Shown here one piece after another: positions 44,585 to 53,449 of a DNA stretch of 64,000 bases (positions are counted from its first letter, which is position 1; every line of letters starts with the position of its first letter). The DNA comes from Hungatella sp. UBA7603 (GTDB taxonomy: Bacteria > Bacillota > Clostridia > Lachnospirales > Lachnospiraceae). The translations under genes and the position numbers were made by a program. The notes beneath the pieces are model-generated. The model ran no database searches. It worked only from the letters and a program-made list of their open reading frames with translations, and was not told the origin of the DNA. The stretch covers positions 116,253 to 180,252 of the forward strand of contig DLJZ01000029.1 of assembly GCA_002478865.1 (NCBI GenBank). The letters are read 5' to 3'.

Positions 44585-45286
44585 ATGACCCCATACGAAG
44601 ACAAGACCATAAAGGATTCCCTGCGTGAGGAAAGAAAAAAGCTTAAGGATATGAATGGCAAGGACAAGCTCTGGTACATATGGGAATATTATAAAATCCC
44701 TATTATCAGTGTATTTGTATCCCTATTTATTATCATATCCATTGCCTCTGCCATCTATAACAACCGGTTTGAGACAGCGTTAAACTGTGTCATCTTAAAC
44801 AGCCAGTTTACAAGCGAATCCACTTCTCCAGATGATTACTTTGACAAAGGCTTTCGTCAGTATATCAATCTTCCAGAGGATACAAAGATCGAAGTAAATC
44901 ACTCCATGTCCCTCTCTTTTGATGAGTCTGCCATGAGCGATTTCACATATGCAGAGCTGGCAAAGCTTTCTGCTATGATTACCAGCAAGGAACTAGATGT
45001 AATTATCGGTAGAAAAGATTCCATCGATCATTTTGGTAAGATGGACGGCTTTACGGATTTAAAGGAAATCCTTTCTCCCGAAGAGTATGAGAAAGTAAAA
45101 GATAAAATTTATTTTGTAACCTCTGATGAGACCGGACAAAAGGTAGCCGCAGGCATCATAATCGACGAAGCCGATTTTGAGAAAAAAACCGGACTGCTCA
45201 TCGACGGACCGATTCTTTCGGTTATGATAAACTCCACTCATAAAGACACAGCACTTGGCCTGATTCGTTACATGTTTGGGCTTTAA
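44585..45286 (+). CDS. Single-pass membrane protein of unknown function
   Basis: Protein of 233 aa. ATG 44585 with AAGGAG 7 nt upstream. A charged cytoplasmic N-terminus (about 1-35), one membrane helix (about 40-62), then an extracellular domain (about 65-233) that contains alternating strands and helices (FETALNCVILNSQF, LSAMITSKELDVIIGRKDSIDHF, AAGIIIDEADFEKKTGLLI). The outer part is loosely reminiscent of a binding-protein fold, but I cannot assign it. A TATAAT at 44537-44542 probably serves its promoter. Its last 65 nt overlap the convergent acetyltransferase gene. Confidence 0.75.
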   Translation: MTPYEDKTIKDSLREERKKLKDMNGKDKLWYIWEYYKIPIISVFVSLFIIISIASAIYNNRFETALNCVILNSQFTSESTSPDDYFDKGFRQYINLPEDTKIEVNHSMSLSFDESAMSDFTYAELAKLSAMITSKELDVIIGRKDSIDHFGKMDGFTDLKEILSPEEYEKVKDKIYFVTSDETGQKVAAGIIIDEADFEKKTGLLIDGPILSVMINSTHKDTALGLIRYMFGL

Positions 45287-45971
45287 GGGTAAAACCAAGG
45301 GCTTCTATCAGCTGAATGGAAGGAAGATTGTCCCAAAGGATTCTTGCATAGATTCTCTGAACAATTTTCTTGCTGGCATAAGATAAGATGGCCTGGCATC
45401 CTTCTTTGGCGTAACCATTCATTCGATAGGAAGAAAAGATGTGATATCCCAGCTCTACCGGGGTATCTTTTTCTTTTATAAAGGGAAGAAATTCTTCCAT
45501 ATCAGAAAGATCCATTGGAATGATACCTGCTTTTCCTACAATCATTCCTGTCTTACGATCCATAAGCGCCCATATGCCGTACTCAAAAAATCCATACTGG
45601 CACCTAATATAATCGTTTAAAGAATCTTGATGATAAAAAATCTCTCCGTTTACTCCCCCGTCCGGCTCATGAGGAACCATGTGGCTATCCTCTGATATAA
45701 ATTCTCTGACAATAAGTCTGTCTGTCTTTGCAATGGGAAAGGGAAGTCCATGCCTTCTTCTTACTACCTTTTCTAAAAACTCAGTATCAATGTCTTTTAT
45801 CGATTCCACGAGATAGGCAGCTGGGGAGAGGGATTGCCCTGGATCACTTCTATCCCATAAGCCAATAACAGCCCTGCCTTCTGCATAAGCAGAACACAGG
45901 GCCTTTGAATCGTCAGACACGGTAATTTTATATTTGGTTCCTTCTATTATAATTACCCGTTCCAGAGTCAT
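45222..45971 (-). CDS. GNAT-family N-acetyltransferase with an extra N-terminal domain
   Basis: Protein of about 249 aa. The C-terminal part (about 85-245) is a GNAT fold, RimJ/RimL-like: TDRLIVREF, GIWALMDRKTGMIVGKAGIIPMD, VELGYHIFSSYRMNGYAKEGCQAILSYA and NLPSIQLIEALGF (acetyl-CoA loop and late strand). The first 80 residues are an additional domain of unknown role. ATG 45971 starts 4 nt after the cyclophilin stop codon with no clear ribosome site, so translation is probably coupled. The convergent membrane-protein gene overlaps by 65 nt. Substrate unknown. Confidence 0.85.
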   Translation of the reverse strand: MTLERVIIIEGTKYKITVSDDSKALCSAYAEGRAVIGLWDRSDPGQSLSPAAYLVESIKDIDTEFLEKVVRRRHGLPFPIAKTDRLIVREFISEDSHMVPHEPDGGVNGEIFYHQDSLNDYIRCQYGFFEYGIWALMDRKTGMIVGKAGIIPMDLSDMEEFLPFIKEKDTPVELGYHIFSSYRMNGYAKEGCQAILSYASKKIVQRIYARILWDNLPSIQLIEALGFTLKAQTCNESGQVLCLYEWSLS

Positions 45972-45975
45972 AGAA

Positions 45976-46494
45976 TTAAACGGTTTCTGGTTCTGGAAAT
46001 TCTTCGCCAAAAGTATCCGCTGTTACAGACTTGATTTTCTGCTCGTTCATAGGGCGATCCCCGTGATCTGTCTTAACATCAGCAATCTTGTTTACAATAT
46101 CCATTCCTTCAATTACTTTACCAAATCCAGCATAAGCGCCATCTAAATGAGGAGCTGCCTTATGCATAACAAAGAACTGAGATCCTGCAGAATCTGGATG
46201 CATGGATCTTGCCATAGAAAGTACACCTTCTGTGTGCTTAAGATCATTTGCTACGCCATTCTGGCTAAATTCACCTTTAATGGAATATCCAGGACCGCCT
46301 GTCCCTGTACCCTGAGGACAACCTCCCTGTAACATAAAACCATTAATAACTCTGTGAAAAATCAAACCATCGTAAAAACCTTTTTTTATAAGACTCAAAT
46401 AATTATTTACTGTGTTAGGTGCGATTTCTGGATAAAGTTCTGCTTTGATCACATCTCCGTTTTCCATTGTAATTGTAATAACCGGATTTTTCAT
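45976..46494 (-). CDS. Peptidyl-prolyl cis-trans isomerase, cyclophilin type
   Basis: Single-domain cytoplasmic cyclophilin of 172 aa that catalyses proline isomerisation during folding. Conserved pieces: LIFHRVINGFMLQGGCPQGTGTGGPGY, LSMARSMHPDSAGSQFFVMHKAAPHLDG and GKVIEGMDIVNKI. The active-site Arg in FHRV and the SAGSQFF block are intact. ATG 46494 has AAAGGAAG upstream. Followed 4 nt later by the acetyltransferase gene in what looks like a two-gene operon. Confidence 0.95.
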   Translation of the reverse strand: MKNPVITITMENGDVIKAELYPEIAPNTVNNYLSLIKKGFYDGLIFHRVINGFMLQGGCPQGTGTGGPGYSIKGEFSQNGVANDLKHTEGVLSMARSMHPDSAGSQFFVMHKAAPHLDGAYAGFGKVIEGMDIVNKIADVKTDHGDRPMNEQKIKSVTADTFGEEFPEPETV

Positions 46495-46638
46495 ATCTTT
46501 CTTCCTTTCCCGCCGTTAGGCTTAAGTATGTCTGTATTTTATCAAATCCTTTTGTTTTTGTCTAGTTGTTCATATTTTGTTTAAATTTCATTCAAAAACC
46601 TTTTACACCAGTAACATGATTTCTTCATGTTTGATGGA

Positions 46639-46785
46639 TATAATGACAATGTAAACAAAATTACTAAAAAGATTTTTTTCATAATACGGGCTGGTAACTA
46701 GTTACCAGCCCTCCTCCCTTTTTGAAATATTTTTGCCGGATGCATTGCATGGTTTAGCTTCCTCTAATCCATGCAATGTTTTTTT
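46639..46785 (+). ncRNA. Candidate small RNA in a protein-free interval
   Basis: The 312-nt gap between cyclophilin and the acylase gene has no protein on the plus strand, yet it holds TATAAT (46639-46644), a perfect 24-bp palindromic hairpin (GGGCTGGTAACT and its complement, 46688-46711), and a hairpin CATTGCATGG/CCATGCAATG (46743-46778) followed by TTTTTTT in the plus orientation. This order of promoter-like box, hairpin and intrinsic terminator is that of a small RNA of about 135 nt. The -35 region is weak, and the palindrome alone could serve another purpose. Confidence 0.4.
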
Positions 46786-46806
46786 GTGCCTATTTCACTA
46801 TTTCGT

Positions 46807-47772
46807 TTAGATTCCTCCCAGATTCATAAGCGCAGGATCTGAGGAGGCATGTTCAAAAAGACTTGCTGATATCACCTGAAGATTATCGTATGTCTTAAAA
46901 AAATATTCACAGGTAGCTGTATTTATAAAAGCGGTGTACTTCGTATAGTCGTATTGATCTCTACTGGTTAAGACAGCTCCTTTTGGTATGGTAACGCTCT
47001 CCATAATATGAAAGCAGGATACAATTGCATCATTCCGGTTCTCGGGAGCAGGTACAAAGGATTTTAAATATGCGGTGCGCACAAATCTTGCTGGAGATGT
47101 ATAACCTCCTGGAAGGACCTGAGTTCCTCCCGCCTGTCCAAATGGGGTTAGGCGGTAACCTCCCCAATATGCTTCTTCTGACTGAGCAGGACTTGCTTCC
47201 GTATAATTTCTTAAATTTGTCATATGCCAAGTAAATTCTGGACTGTTTGCAAGCACACCTATGGGATTTCTCCAGATCTCAAGACCGTTTGATGTAAACT
47301 CAATTACAATGCAGTTGCCACCTCGGTCTACCGCAATCCAATGAAGTGGTGCTACTGTCTTTGTAACCGGGTCTATGACTCCGCTAACCTTGATTTGCTT
47401 TAGTTGTCTCACCACATCTTCTACATTTGCGCATTTCCCCAAAATATAATGAAGAAGATCAAAGGATGCCACCATCTCCTCATCACCGTATTGGGCGACG
47501 GAATCGTAATCGGCGTATCCTGCAAAATAAAGAGCTGCCGCTGCGAGCCCCATTTCATTCACGCCATCAAAAAATCCCAGCAAGCCGTCAAGTTCCTGAC
47601 CGATGCCTATAAAACGATACCGATCACGGATCTTTCCTCCTGTCACCACATTGTTCCATTCATATCCCGAAGGGACGATATAAAGATGTGGTTCAATGTC
47701 ATAGGAAAAATCCATATTTCTCCCAAAAAAGGTTTCCCCTTGCTTTGATTGCAAGGAAATTGCTGTACACAT
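46807..47772 (-). CDS. Choloylglycine-hydrolase-family (Ntn) amidase, penicillin-V-acylase-like
   Basis: N-terminal nucleophile hydrolase of 321 aa. Catalytic Cys2 becomes the N-terminus after methionine removal. The expected site residues are seen: Arg18 and Asp21 (FGRNMDF), Asn176 (VLANSPEF) and Arg229 (SPARFVRTAY). At position 82, where bile salt hydrolases usually have Asn and penicillin V acylases Tyr, this protein has Tyr (AALYFAG), so a penicillin-V-acylase or acyl-homoserine-lactone-type amidase is more likely than a bile salt hydrolase. No signal peptide. It is 41 nt downstream of the symporter gene and may be co-transcribed. Confidence 0.85.
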   Translation of the reverse strand: MCTAISLQSKQGETFFGRNMDFSYDIEPHLYIVPSGYEWNNVVTGGKIRDRYRFIGIGQELDGLLGFFDGVNEMGLAAAALYFAGYADYDSVAQYGDEEMVASFDLLHYILGKCANVEDVVRQLKQIKVSGVIDPVTKTVAPLHWIAVDRGGNCIVIEFTSNGLEIWRNPIGVLANSPEFTWHMTNLRNYTEASPAQSEEAYWGGYRLTPFGQAGGTQVLPGGYTSPARFVRTAYLKSFVPAPENRNDAIVSCFHIMESVTIPKGAVLTSRDQYDYTKYTAFINTATCEYFFKTYDNLQVISASLFEHASSDPALMNLGGI

Positions 47773-47813
47773 ATCACATACCCCCTTTTCAAATGCTTAT
47801 TTATAAAGATCTG

Positions 47814-49160
47814 TTATTTGGGAACCCGCACTTCCTTCATCAGGAATATAAGGGCAATGATATTGGGCAATGCCATAAGTCCATTCCAGATATCAGAAAA
47901 CTCCCATACAGTCTCAAGCTTAGCAAGGCAGCCTAAGAATACGGCTCCCAAATAGAGAATGGTATAAATCTTTCCTCTTAAAATCCGCTGCAGGATGTAT
48001 AAAATATTGCGTTTTTTTAGGGTTTCTGCTAGATAAGCAGCCGCCTGACGTCCTAGATAATACCAGGCAATGATGGTTGCAAATGCGAAGATCAGCATAG
48101 CACCGGACACTATATACTGTCCAAGAGGACCAAGCCGTTTGGAAAAACTATAGGCAGTGAGGGCAGCTCCGTCATACCCAGATCCGGCTGCATCTCCTTC
48201 TGTCATACAAAGGATTACAAGCGCTGTCATGGTGCAGATTAAAATGGTATCAAAAAACACTTCAAACATGGCCCACATACCCTGCTGTTCCGGCGTCGTG
48301 TCTTCTGCTGCGCCATGTAACACAGCCATGCTTCCAAGTCCTGCTTCATTGGAAAAAACACCTCTGGAGATACCATATTGCAGACTTCTGCTGATTCCAT
48401 AACCAGCAGTTCCTGAGAAAATGGAAATGGGCTGAAACGCATCTTTAAAAATACACTGAAAAATATATGGAATTTTATCAAAACAGGACATAATAACCAC
48501 CATGGAAAACAACATATAGATTCCTGCCGATATAGGAATCAAGCGTTCTGAGACAAAAGCAATCCTGCTGATTCCTCCTAAAATGACTAAAAATACGACT
48601 CCAGTCAGCAAAACTCCCATGGAGGCGGGAGGGATTCCAAAAGAATATTCCATAGTCTCTGCAATGGAATTTGATTGTACCATACTTCCCATTCCAAGAG
48701 ATACCATGATACAAAGGAAACTATAGACCATTCCAAGAACAGGTTTTTTTAATCCCCGCTCTAGGTAAACCATAGGACCACAGACCCAAGCTCCGTTATG
48801 ATCCCGGTAGCGGTAACGAATCCCAAGCATGGTTTCTGCATAACCTGTCATCATGCCAATGAATGCCGATATCCACATCCAGAATATGGCGCCAGGTCCT
48901 CCAGCCGTGAGAGCCGTTGCAACTCCGACAATATTACCAGTACCAATGGTGGCTGCAAGGGCGGTACAAGCCGTCTGAAACTTGGTGACTCCAACTTTTT
49001 CGTCGTCTTCCTCCTTTATGCTTCCAATGGTCTGCATCCACCAAAAAGGTAGTTTTCTAATTTGGAAAAATCCGGTTTTTATGGTATATGTAATCCCAAT
49101 TCCAAGAAAGAGAATTAGAAGCCAGGGCCCCCAAACGAGTTCGTGTATGCGATGTATCAT
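47814..49160 (-). CDS. Sodium:alanine symporter family (AGCS) transporter
   Basis: Integral membrane transporter of 448 aa with about eleven hydrophobic segments. Family signature stretches: FQTACTALAATIGTGNIVGVATALTAGGPGAIFWMWISAF (split: ATIGTGNIVGVATA, GPGAIFWMW), YGISRGVFSNEAGLGSMAVLHGAAE and YYLGRQAAAYL. It imports alanine or glycine with sodium. The ATG 49160 lies on the minus strand, divergent from the phospholipase-like gene. The downstream acylase gene is 41 nt away, suggesting that a released amino acid is taken up by this carrier; this is inference. Confidence 0.92.
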   Translation of the reverse strand: MIHRIHELVWGPWLLILFLGIGITYTIKTGFFQIRKLPFWWMQTIGSIKEEDDEKVGVTKFQTACTALAATIGTGNIVGVATALTAGGPGAIFWMWISAFIGMMTGYAETMLGIRYRYRDHNGAWVCGPMVYLERGLKKPVLGMVYSFLCIMVSLGMGSMVQSNSIAETMEYSFGIPPASMGVLLTGVVFLVILGGISRIAFVSERLIPISAGIYMLFSMVVIMSCFDKIPYIFQCIFKDAFQPISIFSGTAGYGISRSLQYGISRGVFSNEAGLGSMAVLHGAAEDTTPEQQGMWAMFEVFFDTILICTMTALVILCMTEGDAAGSGYDGAALTAYSFSKRLGPLGQYIVSGAMLIFAFATIIAWYYLGRQAAAYLAETLKKRNILYILQRILRGKIYTILYLGAVFLGCLAKLETVWEFSDIWNGLMALPNIIALIFLMKEVRVPK

Positions 49161-49309
49161 AGAATCATCTCCTGAATGCTTTCCTTAACACATATTCTTT
49201 GAAGCTGCATAGTATGAAAATTTCCAATGATTTTCGTACAAAATAAAAAATCGTATGGTATAATCAAATTATGCGTCATTCTACTTAATAAAAATGCGAG
49301 GTGAACAAT

Positions 49310-50293
49310 ATGCCCGGTTTTACAACCCACTATCTGCTGGGAGTCAAGGTTTTTAGCGATATGCCCAACAATCCTTTAAAGCGCATTATTTCTAAATATC
49401 GTTGGCTGTATCAACTTGGTCTCCAGGGTCCGGATATGTTTTTTTACAATATTCCTATTCTGCGCCACAGGGACTACCGCAACGTTGGTTCCTACATGCA
49501 TGAAAACCATGTACATGATTTTTTTGTCACCTGTCTAAGTCATCTCTCCCAAATAGAATCAAGACAACAAAGGGAACAGGCCATTGCCTATATGAGCGGA
49601 TTCTTCTGCCATTACATCGGAGATTCCATCTGCCATCCTTACGTTTACGGCAGAATTGAATATGAAGTGAAAAATGCCACCAATTATCACCACGGGCTGC
49701 ATGCCATGCTGGAAAATGATATTGATGCTCTGCTGCTTATGAAATATAAGAAGAAAAAGCCCTCTCAGTTTAATCAGGCCGCAACCATCTGTTTAAATGG
49801 CCAGGAGATGCAGTTTATTTCTAAATTTTTATCCGGCTGCATCAATGAGACTTATTATCCTTTAAATTACCGAAACAATTTTCAAGTAACCTCACGAATG
49901 GTTCACAGATCCATTCTTGCCATGCGTCTTGGCTGTCGGACCCTAGCGGATCCCAGCAGCCGAAAGAAAAACAGCATAGAATTTGTGGAATCCCTGTTTC
50001 TTCGTACTCCCATTGCTTCAAAAAAACTGGTAACCGACGCACCACCGGATGCGGTTGTAACTATGAATTTAAATCATGAGACCTGGAGTAATCCATGGAA
50101 CCGCAGATTGGCTTCAAACGCTTCATTCCCAGAACTTTTTCATCTTACCATGATGAAATGCGGAGATGCATTCTATCTTCTTAATGAAGAGTTAAGTTCT
50201 CCCATTCCTTTAAAGAATTTAGACCACAACAGATTATTAAAAGAACTTGGAAATTACTCTTACCACAGCGGTCTTGCTGTGGATCAAGATTAA
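49310..50293 (+). CDS. Zinc-dependent phospholipase C-like protein
   Basis: Protein of 327 aa. ATG 49310 with GAGGTGA upstream is preferred to the GTG at 49301. No signal peptide. An N-terminal helical domain with many histidines (MPGFTTHYLLG, RHRDYRNVGSYMHENHVHDFF, CHYIGDSICHPYVYGRIEYE, YHHGLHAMLENDID) fits the zinc-dependent phospholipase C / S1-P1 family PF00882. Classical enzymes are secreted, this one is not, so it may act on internal lipid or another phosphodiester. Lone gene with its own terminator. Confidence 0.78.
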   Translation: MPGFTTHYLLGVKVFSDMPNNPLKRIISKYRWLYQLGLQGPDMFFYNIPILRHRDYRNVGSYMHENHVHDFFVTCLSHLSQIESRQQREQAIAYMSGFFCHYIGDSICHPYVYGRIEYEVKNATNYHHGLHAMLENDIDALLLMKYKKKKPSQFNQAATICLNGQEMQFISKFLSGCINETYYPLNYRNNFQVTSRMVHRSILAMRLGCRTLADPSSRKKNSIEFVESLFLRTPIASKKLVTDAPPDAVVTMNLNHETWSNPWNRRLASNASFPELFHLTMMKCGDAFYLLNEELSSPIPLKNLDHNRLLKELGNYSYHSGLAVDQD

Positions 50294-50303
50294 ATAGCAA
50301 CGT

Positions 50304-50354
50304 AAAAACACGTCTTGACTGGGTGCCAATAGCCCCACTCAAGACGTGTTTTTA
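50304..50354 (+). terminator. Terminator after the phospholipase-like gene
   Basis: Stem AAACACGTCTTGA/TCAAGACGTGTTT with an inner GGG/CCC pairing, then TTTTAT. Strong. Confidence 0.88.
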
Positions 50355-50435
50355 TGTAATATATTTCATTCTTTTGATACAATGTCATATGGAATCTCAG
50401 TTGCAATAGATTCTTATATCTCAATGACATCCTTC

Positions 50436-51059
50436 TTATTTCGATGGTGCAGATGTCTCTGTTTCCTTTTGAACTTTTGTTTCCGTTACTTCTTCCGAAG
50501 ATTCTTCCTCTGTATCTTCCTCATCAGCAGCCGTTGTCTCCATAACCTCGGCACCTTCTTTTGGAACGATGGTCTGATTTGATCCCTTTGGAATGTCCAT
50601 ATCCACCAGCCAGTACTTATTCTCTTTCATGGTGTAGTCAGGCATTACGATCAGCTTTAAGTCATACTCTTTAAAAAAACCGCCAAAAGAGGTATCACTT
50701 GATCTCTCATAGGAGAAATCCTGAGTTGCCACTTCGTCATTTAAAAACTTAACAGCAGCATTGGCAAACTCCACTGCCTGCTCCGGGGTTGTCCCGTGTT
50801 TTACCATCAGCGTCATATCAATGGTCTTTTTTTCCTTGTCCAAGCTATAATTCACGCTCAGCGCCATGGGATACTGCTCATTGTCTACAAATTCCTCATC
50901 AATATCAGTGTTAATCTGGGTCCAATCCAGCTCAATGCCCTTTTGTGTTTCGAAAACCGGCTCTGCCGGACCTCCTGATGCAAGAATATTGCTTTTTGTA
51001 CAACCGGTTAATAACATGGCTGACACAGCAAATATCATGATTGTTTTCTTCTTCATCAT
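50436..51059 (-). CDS. Lipoprotein of unknown function with an acidic C-terminal tail
   Basis: Exported lipid-anchored protein of about 207 aa. GGAGG precedes two adjacent ATGs (51059 and 51056); either can start. The signal ends in LLTGCTKSN. The mature part has a beta-rich globular region (about 45-155; ALSVNYSLDKEKKTIDMTLMVKHG, EQAVEFANAAVKFLNDEVA), then a Thr/Glu/Ser tail (about 165-207) likely disordered. No homology recognised. Monocistronic, minus strand, between the phospholipase-like gene and the licD end. Confidence 0.78.
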   Translation of the reverse strand: MMKKKTIMIFAVSAMLLTGCTKSNILASGGPAEPVFETQKGIELDWTQINTDIDEEFVDNEQYPMALSVNYSLDKEKKTIDMTLMVKHGTTPEQAVEFANAAVKFLNDEVATQDFSYERSSDTSFGGFFKEYDLKLIVMPDYTMKENKYWLVDMDIPKGSNQTIVPKEGAEVMETTAADEEDTEEESSEEVTETKVQKETETSAPSK

Positions 51060-51164
51060 AATTTCCTCCTTCTTGAACAAATTACATTATAGCGGATACG
51101 CTGTTTTTTTAGTAGTAGTTTTGGAAAAAAGTCAGAAAATCTTCACAATTGCATCCAAATTTTA

Positions 51165-51204
51165 CTGGCATGGATCCCTTCTTTTCCCTAGGAATCCATG
51201 CCAG
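51165..51204 (-). terminator. Probable terminator of the glycan cassette
   Basis: Perfect 11-bp stem CTGGCATGGAT/ATCCATGCCAG, loop 18 nt, then TAAAATTTGG on the minus strand, 17 nt after the licD-like stop. Confidence 0.65.
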
Positions 51205-51221
51205 CCCATTTAAACTGCTAT

Positions 51222-52064
51222 TTATTGGTCAAAAATCTGTATTTCCGTACTGGAGTGGGTGGGGTGCTGCATGTCTTTTGGAGGCAGCTTTTTATAGTCT
51301 CCATAGACCCAGGTCAGGACCTCATGCCAGCCCTTAGGGGCCATAAGCTTGGTATCTTCAAATTCTAAGTCCACCGTTTCCTCACACCATTCTTTTTGTA
51401 AGGTTACATAAAGATAGTCTGGCTGGTAATTGCTGTAATAACGGAGTTTGCTTTTCCCCTTCCGATCTTTCACTGCAGTCATATGCTGAAGTTTTCCTAT
51501 CACATTCATAGGTATAAGTTTTCCTAATAGAGCAAGAATCCCCACACAGATCTTATTGGTCAGGCTGTATTTTGAAAAATCCAGCCGGTAGCGGTGACCC
51601 ATTGCCAGTCCATAGATCACGGTGTGAAGAAGTAAGGTCCATGTGGAAGCGGCCTTCTTCTCTGGCAGTTCATCAATGATAAACAAATCCACCCACAGAT
51701 GATTCAGCTTTCCCTCATAATACTCCATCTCTTTGGTGTCCTCATGGGTTTTGCTGTTCTTATAAAGGATTCTTGGGGTAAAGTCATAAAATGCTTTGCC
51801 TCCTTTTAAATCCTTTGGCTCTAAAAGCTCCATCGTCTCTGGAAGCTCTCTGCGGACCACCTTTACAAATGCCTCATAATTAGAGCGGGTAAATGCGATA
51901 TCTGCATCATCATCCCAGGGAATAAAGCCTTTATGCCTTACCGCCCCAAGAAGTGTCCCTGCATCCAAAAGGTATTTGATCCGGTATTTCCGACAGATGC
52001 GGTCAATCTCTTTTAATATGGAAAGATTGGCATGATGAACCTTTGATAAATCATATTCTTCCAT
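51222..52064 (-). CDS. LicD-family phosphotransferase
   Basis: Cytoplasmic nucleotidyltransferase-like enzyme of 280 aa (PF04991). The diagnostic block is GTLLGAVRHKGFIPWDDDADIAF (about 38-60; Asp pairs bind metal). LicD proteins move phosphocholine or related phospho-groups from CDP-linked donors onto glycans or teichoic acids. Here it is the last gene of a five-gene sugar cassette, 24 nt after rfbH, and probably decorates the same surface polymer with a phosphodiester-linked group. The exact group cannot be read from sequence. Confidence 0.88.
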   Translation of the reverse strand: MEEYDLSKVHHANLSILKEIDRICRKYRIKYLLDAGTLLGAVRHKGFIPWDDDADIAFTRSNYEAFVKVVRRELPETMELLEPKDLKGGKAFYDFTPRILYKNSKTHEDTKEMEYYEGKLNHLWVDLFIIDELPEKKAASTWTLLLHTVIYGLAMGHRYRLDFSKYSLTNKICVGILALLGKLIPMNVIGKLQHMTAVKDRKGKSKLRYYSNYQPDYLYVTLQKEWCEETVDLEFEDTKLMAPKGWHEVLTWVYGDYKKLPPKDMQHPTHSSTEIQIFDQ

Positions 52065-52088
52065 GTTATCTCCATTCTGACTGTAACT

Positions 52089-53429
52089 CTACTGCCTTAC
52101 TGCTTCTTTGATGACCTTTGCCATATAATCGATCATTTCGTCCGTCATTCCAGGATATACACCAATCCAGAAGGTATCCATCATAATGCGGTCTGTATTC
52201 TTAAGCTCTCCTACGATACGAAAACCTTCGTTTGCTTCTCTCATCTGGTCAAAACAAGGATGCTTTGTTAAGTTTCCTGCAAACAGCATTCTTGTCTGAA
52301 CGCCCTTTGATTCCACGTACTGTACCACTTTATTCCGGTCCACCCCTTCTTTACAGGTAATCAAAAAACCAAACCAGCTTGGCTTTGAATTTGCACATGC
52401 CTCAGGAAGAATCAGCTTGTCAGAAACTTCTTTGACTCCTTCGTAAAGACGGTCAAAGTTATAACGTCTACGTTCCACAAAGGAAGGAAACTTATCAAGC
52501 TGAGCACAACCAATGGCTGCCTGCATATCTGTGGTCTTTAAGTTGTAGCCAAAATGAGAATACACATATTTGTGGTCATATCCTACAGGAAGTTGTCCGT
52601 ACTGACGGTCAAACCGATGTCCACATAAGTTGTCCGTACCAGACGGGCAAACACAGTCACGTCCCCAATCACGGAAAGAACGGGTAATCTTGTTTAACAA
52701 GGAATTGCTGGTGTAAACAGCGCCGCCCTCTCCCATGGTCATGTGATGAGGGGGATAAAAGCTTGAGGTACCGATATCTCCGATGGTTCCGGAAAAACGC
52801 TCTTCTCCGTCAATGGTATACTTAGTTCCCAGAGCGTCACAGTTATCTTCAACCAGCCATAAGTTATATTTATCACAGAATGCTTTAACTGCAGTAAGGT
52901 CATATGGATTACCAAGGGTATGAGCAATCATAACTGCCTTTGTTTTCTCAGAACGTGCGGCCTCTAGCATAGTCACATCAATGTTATACTGAGGAATGGT
53001 CACATCTACGAATACAGGAACTGCTCCGTACTGAATGATTGGATTAACGGTTGTAGGAAAACCAGCAGCTACAGTAATGACTTCATCTCCACGTTTGATC
53101 TGGCGCTCTTTTAATAGAGGGGAGGTGAGTGTCATAAATGCCAATAAATTAGCGGAAGAACCGGAATTAACAAGGGAACAGAAGCGGACATTTAAGTACT
53201 TTGCAAACTTCTTCTCAAATTCATCGGTGTAGTGTCCTGAGGTAAGCCAAAACTCCAGTGAACTGTCTACCAGGTTTACCATCTCTTTATGATCATAGAC
53301 ACGAGAAGCATAGGAAATCCGGTCTCCCTCTTCAAATGTTTTTTTCTGATTATGGAATGTATCACAATATTCTTTTACCAGCTCCAGAATTTCTTCTCTG
53401 GACTGTTTTTCTGTTTTGTTTTCAAACAT
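52089..53429 (-). CDS. rfbH: CDP-6-deoxy-L-threo-D-glycero-4-hexulose-3-dehydrase (E1)
   Basis: PMP-dependent dehydrase of 446 aa that removes C3-OH from CDP-4-keto-6-deoxyglucose. The aminotransferase fold is clear, but the usual Schiff-base lysine is replaced: SSFYPPHHMTMGEGG has His228 at that position, the hallmark of E1/AscC. Iron-sulfur cysteines are present (NCDALG near 197, and DCVCPSGTDNLC). It is preceded by rfbG (20 nt) and followed by licD. The partner reductase (E3, AscD/RfbI) is not in this window. Product is the CDP-4-keto-3,6-dideoxy sugar precursor of abequose, tyvelose or paratose types. Confidence 0.92.
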   Translation of the reverse strand: MFENKTEKQSREEILELVKEYCDTFHNQKKTFEEGDRISYASRVYDHKEMVNLVDSSLEFWLTSGHYTDEFEKKFAKYLNVRFCSLVNSGSSANLLAFMTLTSPLLKERQIKRGDEVITVAAGFPTTVNPIIQYGAVPVFVDVTIPQYNIDVTMLEAARSEKTKAVMIAHTLGNPYDLTAVKAFCDKYNLWLVEDNCDALGTKYTIDGEERFSGTIGDIGTSSFYPPHHMTMGEGGAVYTSNSLLNKITRSFRDWGRDCVCPSGTDNLCGHRFDRQYGQLPVGYDHKYVYSHFGYNLKTTDMQAAIGCAQLDKFPSFVERRRYNFDRLYEGVKEVSDKLILPEACANSKPSWFGFLITCKEGVDRNKVVQYVESKGVQTRMLFAGNLTKHPCFDQMREANEGFRIVGELKNTDRIMMDTFWIGVYPGMTDEMIDYMAKVIKEAVRQ

Positions 53430-53449
53430 AATATTTTCTCCTTTTGGTT

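Noticed and set aside
46807..47772. Bile salt hydrolase
   Set aside because: Tyr82 instead of Asn and no bile-related neighbours; kept as penicillin-V-acylase-like.
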